A DNA stretch of 64,000 nucleotides, taken from assembly GCA_004802705.1 (NCBI GenBank), contig SGPL01000014.1, positions 62,001-126,000 of the forward strand, in the 5' to 3' direction. The notes under the pieces were generated by a model. It was not told the origin of the DNA and made no database searches. It worked only from the letters and a program-made list of their open reading frames with translations. Below are positions 1 through 10,400 of this stretch, piece after piece. Each line of letters starts with the position of its first letter. The first letter of the stretch is position 1. The position numbers and the translations under genes are program-made. Source of the DNA: Bondarzewia mesenterica (lineage: Eukaryota; Basidiomycota; Agaricomycetes; Russulales; Bondarzewiaceae).

Positions 1-1156
1 AGAAAGCCATACGCCTTGGGCACTCGCACCTGCGTTCATTGACATGGATGAACGGTTGAAATGTAAGCAAAGGANCAAGCGCACATGCATTCGCGTGTAA
101 TCTTACCTTGCCTTCATGGAAGTACGTACATTCNGTATCGTTGGCTAGACACAGGGCGCACTTGGTGGAGGCATCGAGCGTTTCACCTGATACAAGTGGG
201 TGCCGTCAGTTGGTACGAAGAGCGAACGCCAGCTGAACGGAAGTGTACGCNCATCGAACTGTAAAGAAACCCGATATCAGTATATGCTAGTCTCNTTTGC
301 AGACCTCACACAGAAGACAATCGTTCTGTGTATGAGAGTATGTGCAGGACTCTTATGCAGGACTCAGGTACCGGCGGAGACCGGCGGTCATGCTTGCACA
401 GTGCACCAGGCCGCACCTTTCCTCGACCTGCACCTGTCGCACGCCCGTGACGCCTTGTGCGAGATTTTCTGCTTCTTGGCCGCCTCTTTCCTGTTCGCTT
501 TATTCTCTAAGGANGACATGGCATAAGATAAGAGCTACGATCAANGAATGGCAGAGCAGAAGGTGGAAAGCGGAGGATTATTGGGNTGAGCGCGGAGTCG
601 AGNCTCGACACTGCAGTGTATGGCACGGTCGTGAACCTTTGGNGAGGTTCTTTGTCAATTGTTGGCCTGCGCAGTATCCAACCCATGCCGTCATCCCGGT
701 TAATATGGACCCGTGGGACGCACAAGGTGCTCGCGAAGAACTCCAGGCTGCACACCAGGAGCTGATATATACTATCCTATACTATCGTTGCACTGACCCG
801 GCCCCTTGTCCTGAACAAATCGCGATCGACACCTTATCTTCCGACTCNCNCGANNNCANNNCNCGANATCTTGNCCGACATTGAACAACATTCGATATTC
901 CTCGTCGATCCGGTCAAAAATGCCGAAGATGACTCTGGTCATATTGTCTAATATTTGCCGAATATTGTCCACACACCCACCCTACCATGCCGTCGAGTTT
1001 CCTCACCCTCTCACACCCTCTATCCTGCCTGACAGGGTGAGGGGTATGTGGTAGGGATTGTATTCCAACTCCGTCGTGACCCGTGGACTGACATGTCTAA
1101 GATCGTTCGATTCAACCAGAGACGACATGCTATACAAGAGTACATATCACAAAATA
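1..1156. repeat. Degenerate repeat-derived DNA left of the first gene
   Basis: No gene can be supported here. Short open frames exist on both strands, but none resembles a family I know and several are interrupted by Ns. The stretch at about 812-1024 matches, in inverted orientation, the sequence at 41374-41578. The two copies share most bases and differ by small indels. A dispersed repeat, probably a transposon remnant, is the simplest reading. The copy has weak coding potential: a TLSSD-type peptide appears on both copies in the corresponding frame. Scattered Ns at 840-875 fall inside the shared part. Confidence 0.6.
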
Positions 1157-3184
1157 TCAGAGTCTAAACATACCCGTGCCGTCGACGAAAGAGCCATGCG
1201 GTCCCAACCCATATACCTGCGGCATGTCCGCCCTCGCCACCTCCTTGAGCGTCTTGCCATCGAGCACGACCAGCGTCGAGTGCGTCCCCAAGCGATCGAC
1301 GACAATCGTCAACACAACCCCATCATCCTCCTCCAGCGAGCCCGGCCGCGCGATGAAGATGGGCTCGCACGGGCACGAATCGCCGTTCTCCGGGCGCCAC
1401 TGGATGAACGTCCCCGTCTTCCAGTCCGCCTTGACAACGTTCCCGAAGAAGGCCTGCTGGACGCTCACGAGCCCGTTCCCGAGGCGCCCGATCGGGACCA
1501 TCGTCTCGGGGCACACCCCGCCGTTCTCGCCGATCGCGTAGACGTAGCGATAGCCATGCCGCATCGACGCGTCCTTCCGGATCCGCGGCAGCTCCGCGCC
1601 CGTCCCAGGGATCGAGCGATTGACCGTGACGCGGCCCCGCGAAGCAAGAGATACCTTGTCGACAGCGGCAAGCTCGTACCGGACGAGGGTACCATCCTGG
1701 AGCGGCCGGGCGGGTTCAACGATGTTGCTGAGACAGTACTCGCGGTAGGGCACCACGGGGCCGGCGTAGCTGCATAGGTCAACGTGGATATTGACGGCAC
1801 CCGTGGCATCGTCAATATAGTCATAGGCGTTGATCGAGTGGAAGAACATGAAGTTGGCAGCATCATAGGTGGAGAGGCTGGTGGAGGGGGGATTCAGTCT
1901 ATGAAAGAGGTGAAGGAGATGACGGAGACTTACTGCTCGCCGGTGGCCTTGTCCAGAACGAAGAATGTCGTGGGCGAGTCAGGTTCGTACTCCAGCATCT
2001 CCATGACAGGCTTGGTCGTATCGCTCACGTCCATGTGGATCGGCTAAAGATCACGAAAATTAGCCCAGGATTAAAGACCGTCTTTCGAAAGAAAGAGAAA
2101 GACTCACATTGCGAATGAAAACGACGTACTTCTCCGTCATGGCGAGAGAGTGGGTGTAGCACGGCGCGCACGGTAGGAGAGTCTTCCACAGAAGCTTGGC
2201 CGGCTTCGAACCGACATTCAGCGCAAAGACGAACATCTCGTCGCCCTTGTTCGAGATGACGTAGTTGTACGTCGTGCCCAGCTCACGATCGTGAGGCGGG
2301 TGAGCACAGATCCCGTATCCAGCGAGCTCCTTGTCGATGTCCGCGTAGGTGAGCAGACGCTTGGGCTCGAGGGTCTTGGAGTCGCAAACTTGGAGCATGT
2401 TGAAGTCAGTATGGACGAGCACCTGCAGATGGCCATGAGCAAGTCCAGAGGAAGCTGAGATTGGGAGGGACAAGGAACACCAACCTCCTCATCTTGGGGG
2501 TTCCCGGACTGCGTCCCGCGCGAGAGAGGGTTCTTGTCCTCGGGAAGGTAAATACCCTTGCGAATCATGACGTTGATGTTGCATGCGTCGGGCGCGAGGT
2601 GGCCCTGCGGCATGAACATCGATTGCTACATCAAAAGCTCTTGATCAGCACGATGCACCCTGTCTAGACGACGCTCCGACTCACCTGGGCGCCGAGTAGC
2701 TGAGAGCACGGGTCAATGGCGTTGATCAGCGCCGTGTTGGCGTTGGGGCCGAACCGAATGGTGGACAAGTAACCGTCCTTCTTGCTGCGCTCGACCACCC
2801 CGTTGTGGGTATGCTTGCTGGTGTAGTGGACCTTGCCGTCCGCGATGTCGAACTTGTGCAACGTGGCGAGGCCATCGAAGAAGTGCTGGAGGACAGCGGG
2901 CGGCTTCGAGCCATCTTCCGAAGTGGGGACGGTGTACCTTCCCTCTCCGACACTGTTTCACCAGGCATTCTCGTAAGTTACACAAGCTCCACTCAGCGCT
3001 AATGGATCAGCGCAATCACTGACCGAAGGAAGGTGCCCTTGAGCCAGCTCGGCCACGTGCCCGTGGTCTCGCAGGCATGGCCATCGGGCGTCTCGGCGGT
3101 GTCCCTGAAGTAAGGCGGGACATATTTGAGCTCGTCGGCGGTGACGAAGTACTTGTTGTAAGCGTTGGTAGAAGAGCTGGACAT
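1157..3184 (-). CDS. Carotenoid cleavage oxygenase (RPE65/BCO/CCD family)
   Basis: This gene encodes a non-haem iron dioxygenase that cleaves carotenoids or related polyenes to apocarotenoids. I read six exons: 3184-3024, 2952-2685, 2625-2485, 2422-2108, 2043-1934 and 1877-1157. All introns obey GT-AG and the join gives 571 residues, within the family range. Visible family signatures are WLKGTFLR followed by a GRYTV strand near the N terminus, HFFDGLATLHKFD, a THSLAMTEKYVVF histidine block, FFHSINAYDY with a ligand histidine, and GLGPHGSF near the C terminus with the last expected ligand. The start ATG at 3184 sits in a CCACC context, 57 nt downstream of a TATAAAAGG box. The gene starts back to back with the MFS transporter at 3639. 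Substrate and cleavage position cannot be told from sequence. Confidence 0.93.
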
Positions 3185-3240
3185 GGTGGATAAGAGCAGA
3201 TCAGACGAAAGACGGATGGGGAGCTCACTCAATGCTGCGG

Positions 3241-3249
3241 CCTTTTATA
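3241..3249 (-). promoter_or_regulatory. TATA box of the carotenoid oxygenase gene
   Basis: A perfect TATAAAAGG lies 57 nt upstream of the ATG at 3184, on the same strand. Position and sequence fit a core promoter element with a short 5' leader. It lies inside the 454-nt intergenic region shared with the divergent MFS gene. Confidence 0.6.
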
Positions 3250-3638
3250 GCACGGAATGCATCGTCGAGAAGAAGTCAACATTGGGCAGAGTTACCACAG
3301 GAGTGCTACGCAGCGGAGGTAGACCTTGGAGAAAGCAGAAGATGAGCATAGCAGCAGAACGACTAACGGAGGCAGTTGCCGTCACGCAGACCAAACGCAG
3401 ACCACATCCCAAGTCAAGTCGTCAGCGGAACCACCAAAGATGAAGAACCGCCGCATCCGATTGGCCAACCAACGGGTGTAGCCTCCGACACGTGATGCAA
3501 CGGGATCGCAGACGGCGCGTAAGGCCGTCACGATTTCAAAGCCTCATAGGCTCATACGCCTCGTCGTACACCATCTCAGCTATATCATGGTCCATTAACG
3601 TGGGAAGCTGCCTTTCAGACTCACGGGCCTTCGCTGCT

Positions 3639-5380
3639 ATGAGTCATTCAGTCATCAGCAGCACCTCAGCGACCGCCGCACCAAGCTTGCATTCTGACGC
3701 TGACAAGGAAGCTCAGAGAGTCAAAGCCAGCGAAGCCCACCCCTCCGAGGTCGACGAGCAGTCTCCGTACTTCAAGAGTCGGGCGCACGAGGCCCTCTTC
3801 ATATTCATCGTCATAATCTCTCAGTTGATTACCGTAAGGCAGCTTTTAGTTTGCATTGCACAACTGAAGTTCTCGAGCTCTTCCCTTCCAGCAAGCGAAT
3901 CTCGGCAACACCATCGTTCCCATAGCCCAAATCTCGCGAGGCCTTAATCTTCCGCCCGACAATGCCAATCAACAGAGTTGGTTTGTTGCTAGCTATTCGT
4001 GAATCTAGTCTTCTTCTATGTGTTTTCTCTCCTGAACTTTGGAACTGAAAAAGAATATTATGAACGTCCAGGTGCACCGTGGGCGCCTTTGTCCTCATAA
4101 CTAGACGCCTAGGCGACCTCTATGGACGAAAAACGTTCATCATACTCGGCTGGATATGGCTTGCTATCTTCAAGATTGTCACAGGCTTCGCGCCAAATGC
4201 CGTCGTGTACGATGTCTTCCGCGCCCTGTCCGGCATCGGCCCCTATATCCTCATGCCCAACTCCTCCGCCCTGCTCGGTATGGCGTGGCCGAACCCCAAT
4301 AGCTTTATTCAGCGCCAACGCAAGACGCTCGCCTTTGCCCTGTTTGGTGCCATCGCCCCTATGGGATACGTCGTCGGCGCTGTCTGGGGCGCGCTGTTTG
4401 GCCAACTCGGCGTCAGATGGGGTTGGATTTACTGGAGCATGGCCATTTTCTCTGTCTTTATGGCCGTCGCATCCTGGCTCGTGATTCCGAGCGATCTGAA
4501 CAAAAAGTCGGATGGGACGGTAGATTATCTCGGTAGTTTTCTGGGGGTCGGTGCCTTGGTCCTCATCTTCGTCTCGATCAAGTGAGTCAATGATTTTCTG
4601 TTGTCATACTCTCCAACGTCTCTGACATGTTTCAGCGGTGCCATTATGTTTGGTTGGGACTCGACAAAGACGATCGTGCTCCTCGTCGTCGGCGTCCTCT
4701 TTCTGGCCCTCTTCGTCTTCATCGAGCTCAAAGTGCCATTCCCCATCCTTCCAATGCGTGTCTTCCGCTCCCCGACCTTCGTCGCCATCTCCATCTCCCT
4801 CTGCCTAGGCTGGATGTCCTTCGGAATGTACCAATACTACCTTCCGCACTTCCTCATGCGCTTCCGCGATCTATCCGAGCTCCACGTCGGCTACCAGTTC
4901 CTGCCCATCGTCGTCGTAGGCCCGGTGGCCGCAAGCATCGCGGTTTTTGGCCTGACGCGTCTGCCGCCCGTGATCATATTTGGGGCATCTATGTTCTGCT
5001 TCATGGTCGGTCAGCTCCTCCTCGCACTCACCCCGCCGCACCAGACGTACTGGGCCATGACATTCCCCACCATCATCATCATTTGCTTCGGGCCCGATCT
5101 GTCCTTCGCCTGTGCGTCGCTGATCGCATCCGACGCGCTGTCGCACGAGGAGCAGGGCGTCGCCGGTAGTTTCATCAACACTGTCGTCAACTTCTCCATC
5201 GCGCTCGGGCTCGCTATTGCTGGGAATGTTGAGAGCGCCGTCAATGATGGAGGCAATGACATCCTGAAGGGATATCGGGCGGCATGGTGGTGTGGGTGTG
5301 CATTTGCAGGTACTGGGCTGGTAATGACGATAATCTTCTCGAAGGAGATGAATAAGCGGCACGAGCATTCTGTCCACTGA
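3639..5380 (+). CDS. MFS transporter, DHA2-like drug:H+ antiporter
   Basis: This is a major facilitator protein expected in the plasma or vacuolar membrane, exporting a small molecule by proton exchange. Four exons (3639-3833, 3892-3998, 4072-4581, 4636-5380) join with GT-AG introns to give 518 residues. A hydrophilic N-terminal tail of about 45 residues is followed by many hydrophobic segments. The loop GRLGDLYGRK-like motif appears as RRLGDLYGRKTF. Later segments include the glycine-rich SVFMAV/GVGALVLIF helices and FAGTGLVMTIIFSKEMN at the end. The length and the low-complexity start match the 14-helix DHA2 group related to aminotriazole-resistance proteins. It is divergently transcribed from the carotenoid oxygenase, so co-regulation is possible but unproven. 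The transported substrate is unknown. Confidence 0.9.
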
Positions 5381-7437
5381 GACAGACTACCTGGAGTTAC
5401 ATATAGTTCATCGACTTTGGCAGTATTGGTACGTCTCACCCCATCAACAGGATACGTGCCCCCATTTTACTCACGTCGTGCTGTGAGACATCTTTCTTCC
5501 GTTCTGTCCTAACTTTCATCCATTTATCAGATCCTCCCTTCCGCTAGAAAAGGTGCGCATCCCGATCTTCAGAGAAGGAGGAGGGAGTTGGCAGGCCAAC
5601 ACGAGGAGCCTGGAGTTGCCTGGAGGTTGATTTTTTTTAAATTCAAAGCTGAAGAGAATCGGAAGATTGGATTGGGCGAGTGGTAGGGGATTGAGAAAGG
5701 CGCGTTTTCCTCTTTCTGCTGGTTTTTCCTTTTTCCTTCACCTCTTTTATCGCTCAGACTTTCAAACCGTCCCTTTTGCTCCTTCTTACGTTGTCGGATG
5801 CTCGGAAACGGGGGTTTGTTTTTGGTTTTTGGTTTTGCCCATTCCCCAGCGCCGAAGTTGACATTGAGTCGTTCCCTATGCTTTCGATTTTCTGATTCCT
5901 GTACATATAACACCCGTTCCCAGGCGTTTTTTGTTCAAACTACTTCCTTGTTCGATCGCGAATACAGTTCCACATCTGATGCAACGTGCCGACGATCATT
6001 TTCACCAGCATTTGACTACGGCCAAAGCTCCCAGTCGACCGGCAGAGGCCCGCCATGAGGATGATCAAGAACTTCTGCTCTTTGCGAAAAAGTGGGTGCA
6101 CTTGACCACGGAAGCTGCTGCCTCGCCTGCATCATCTAGCGATTCTGCATGGAATGCAATTTGGTGATGAGAGGGTGGCTTTAGTTCATGACGCCCCGCT
6201 ACAACTTAAACTGAATAGCTCACGTATTCGTGCGCGCTGTACTGATCTTACCCGAGGATTCAGATAGGGAGCATGCATGTTTCACTAACTGTTGCGATCC
6301 ACAGTGGGATTGTCGGCGCACTGAAGCTCAGGTTGTGGAGGCTGGTCTCGTTGACCTATCTCGACAATAGGACTGGGTCTAAGAGGTAAATCGGGACCGA
6401 AATCAGGATCACTCCATCTGCCAGACCGGTGAGTAAATGAGTGCACCGTTCATGATGTGGCACCACTGTCATTGTCTTTCTATCAGAACTCGTGCAAGGC
6501 GGAACGCCCGCCGGATGGGCGCTTTGTCAAACACCGGAATCCTGTTCCAGGCCCATGAGGCTGCCTTCTCCTTCTCTTGCCGTTCCTCCCGTATTCAGTG
6601 CCGTGACCTCCTTCCGAGTTCTATTCAGACGGTCAGTAGTATTGGTTTATTGGGGTGCGTGATGAGCTCTCATGTACTTACTCCTCGCTTGAACTTCGAG
6701 AGGCGGTCCAGAAGCATCGTCATTTAAACCTGATATGGTATTCTTTCTTTCCCAGATCCCTATTCTAAATCGGACTCTTCACTGCCATCGAGGCTGTCCG
6801 TGTCATCGCTTCGCCTCATGGATGCTGCAATGCATGACTAGTATCACGGAAGTCTCACTGCACGCAGATTTGCAGCGGGTTCGACAGGTATAAAGGATCT
6901 GTGGCTTGCCATCGATATTGTCTCGCAACTTTGTACCCCCCCCAACTCGCAAACAGGGTATGGCTGTCGTTCCGTTTATACGATTGTTCATGTCGTCTTA
7001 CTCGTTTGTTCAGGACATCACATTGGCAATAGCAATTTTCGACAGTGTTCCTCTCTGTTGCGTCCAGTAAAGCCATAGCTGGCAGACCACCGAAGGTAAG
7101 GAAATTTGAATTTAGAGCGTTATATGAGAACTGTAAAATGACTCACGTAAATAACTTCACTACACTACACCACCTTCCCTTTGCTCGAATTCCGCGCATA
7201 ACGAAGCAGCTCTGGCGTTCCTCAGCCATATCATCATTCTCTGATCTTCCTTGCCTTCGCCTCATTTTGCCTGGTTATATTCTTGAGACGGCGGAACGTA
7301 AGCAAATTTTCAGCCAGAGTCTAACAAGAGATTGCAGTCCGCTGTACGTCTAGACACATTTTTGCTGCTTCACAGGCGTGGCTGCTGAACCGTTTCTCAA
7401 TTGGACATAAATCAACAGCGCAAGTAATCCATTCACT
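5381..7437. other. Intergenic, no gene supported
   Basis: About 2.1 kb between the MFS gene and the TPR-CHAT gene. It holds an AT/T-rich stretch near 5630-5770 and a few open frames below 110 codons on both strands. None shows a recognisable domain, a convincing exon chain or a signal peptide. The part nearest 7437 is probably the promoter and 5' leader of the TPR-CHAT gene, but no clear TATA box stands out. Confidence 0.5.
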
Positions 7438-10400
7438 ATGGCCAACATAAACGCTGGCATGATAGAAAAGTCTACTTTGACAAATCGTAACGGGGCCATC
7501 ATTTTGCATCGCGAGGCCTTCCGGCTGCGACCATGCTTTGATCCTCATCGACAGAACTCACTGATCCAACTCGCAGACGCTCTTGACGCACGCTTGGATC
7601 AAACAGGGTCCATGCTGGACTTGAACGTGGCGATCATGCTATACCGTGAATCCATCATTCTCGCACCTCCATCCAGTCCTTCTGAACAATCCCTGCATAC
7701 ACGTCCTACGCTGGTCGCCGATCGTTCTTGCATTGTCATTCAAAATTTCGCATTGCTGCTTCAGAAGAGATTTACGCAGACCGGTCGGATGGTTGACTTG
7801 GAGGAAGCGGTCTCACTGCTTCGGCGGGCACTCGAGTTGCGTCCTGCTCCCCATCCCGATCGACCGCATTCACTGAACAATCTCGGGAATGCCTTTTTTA
7901 CACGGCACGGACAAACGAGTCAGCTTGCTGACTTGGAGGAGGCTGTCACGCTTTATCGGCAGGCATTCGAGCTGTGTCCTGCCCCCCATCGCGAACGATC
8001 GCGTTCACTGAACAATCTTGCGAGTGCCGTTTTCACGAGATTCAAACAAATGGGTCAGCTTAGTGACCTGGAGCAGGCCATCGTGCTTCTTCGGCAGGCG
8101 CTCGAGCTGCTACCTGCTACCCATTCCCGTCGATCGAGCTCACTAAACAATCTTGCGCTTTGCCTGGGAGCATGGTTTGAACAGACGGGTCAGCTCAGCG
8201 ACTTGGAGGAAGCTATCGCGCTTTATCGGCAGGTACTTGAGCTGCTTCCCGCCCCCCATCCCGATCGCTGGGGCTCGCTGGACAATCTCTCGAATGCACT
8301 TTTCACGTGGTTCAAACTGACAGGTCAGCTCAGTGACTTGGAAGAGGCCATCGTGTTTCTTCAGCAGGCACTCGAGCTGCGTCCTGCTCCCCATCCCGAT
8401 CGACCGGGCTCGCTGAGCAATCTCGCGAATGCCCTTGGAACACGGTTCGAAATGACAGGTCAGCTCGGTGACCTGGAGGAGGCTATCACGCTTCATCAGC
8501 AGGCGCTCCAGCTGCGTCCTGCTCCCCATCCCCATCAATGGGTCTCACTGAACATTCTCGCGCATGCCCTTTTTACACGGTTCGAACAGACAGGTCAGCT
8601 CAGTGACCTGGAAGAGGCCATTGTGCTTCATCGGCAGGCATTGGAACTATGTCCATCTCCCCATCCCGATCGACCGGGCTCGCTGCAAAATCTCGCGAAT
8701 GCCCTTGGAATACAATTCGAACTGACGGGTCAGCTCGGTGCCCTGGAGGAGGCGATCCCGCTTTACCGGCAGACACTCCAGCTGCTTCCTGATCCCCATC
8801 CCCATCAATGAGGCTCACTGAACATTCTTGCGTATGCCCTTTTTACACGGTTCGAACAGACAGGTCAGCTCGGTGACCTGGAAGAGGCCATTATGCTTCA
8901 TCGGCAGGCATTGGAACTGTGTCCATCTCCCCATCCCGATCGGCCGCGCTCGCTGCAAAATCTCGCGAATGCCCTTGGAACACAGTTCGAACTGACGGGT
9001 CAGCTCGGTGCCCTGGAGGAGGCTATCCCGCTTTACCGGCAGACACTCCAGCTGCTTCCTGCTCCCCATCCCGATCGATCCAGCTCGCTGAGCAACCTCG
9101 CGCGTGCCCTTTTCACACGGTTCGAACAAATGGGTCAGCCTGAACTTGGTGACCTGGAGGAAGCCATTGTGCTCCGTCGGCAGGCATTGGAGCTGCATCC
9201 TGCTACCCATTCCTATCGTTACCTCTCACTGTTTCATCTCGCAAATGCCCTTCGAACACGGTTCGACCAAATGGGTGAGCTCAGTGAGCTGGAAGAGGCT
9301 ATCATGCTTCATCGGCAGGCACTTGAGTTGGTTCCTGCTCCCGATCCCGATCGATGGGCTTCACTGAATAACCTCGCGAATGCCCTGGGAACACAGTTCA
9401 AACAGACGCGTCAGTTTGGCGACTTTGAAGAGGCCATTGTGCTTCATCGGCAGGCATTGGAGCTGTGTCCATCTCCCCATCCCGATCGATTCCGCTCGCT
9501 GCAAAATCTTGCACTTGCCCTTTTCACACGATTTGAACAAATGGGTCAACTCCGTGACTTGGAGGAGGTTATCACACTTCGTCGGCAGGCGCTGGAGCTG
9601 TGTCCTGCTCCCCACCCCGATCGACCCAGCTCGCTGAACAGTCTCGCGAGTGCCCTTCGAACATGGTTTGAACAGACAGGTCAGTGCAATGACCTGGAGG
9701 AGTCTATCGTGCTTCTTCAGCAGGCACTCGAGCTGCGTCTTACTCCCCATCCCGATCGACCGGGCTCGCTGAGCATTCTCGCGAATGCCCTTGGAACACG
9801 ATTCACACAGAGTGGTCAGCTTAATGACCTTGAGGAGGCCATCGTGCTTCATCAGCAGGTACTAGAACTGTGTCCTGCTCCAAATCCCGGTAGATGGCGT
9901 TCACTGCTCAATCTTGCGAATGCCCTTGGAACAAGGTCCAGACAGACGGGTCAGCTCGGTGACTTGGAGGAGGCTGTCACACTTTGTCGGCAAGCACTTG
10001 AGCTGCTTCCTCCCCCCCATCCCTATCGATCTCACTCACTGAAAAATCTCGCGAGTACCCTTCAAACTTGGTTTGAACAAACGGGTCAGCTCGGCGACCT
10101 GGAGGAGGCTATTACGCTCCATCGGCAGACACTGGAGCTGCTTCCTTCTACCCATCGCTATCGACCCAGCTCGCTGAACAATCTCGCGAATTCCCTTCTA
10201 GCACGGTTCAAACAGATGGGTCAGCTCGATGACCTGGAGGAGGCCATCGTGCTTCATCGGCAGGTACTCCAGCTGCATCCTTCTCCCCATCCCAATCGAT
10301 CCAGTTCGCTGAGCAATCTCGCGCGTACCCTTGGAACACGGTTCGAACAGACAGGTCAGCTCGGTGACTTGGGGGAGGCTATCATGCTTTATCAGCAGGC

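Noticed and set aside
310..331. Short motif ACAGAAGACAATCGTTCTGT, with a similar copy near 27268-27289
   Set aside because: Two copies of a 20-nt imperfect palindrome could be chance or repeat debris; too little to call a site.
8143..9852. Long minus-strand open frames opposite the TPR array
   Set aside because: They repeat with the 45-codon period of the array and resemble nothing; they are shadows of the coding strand.
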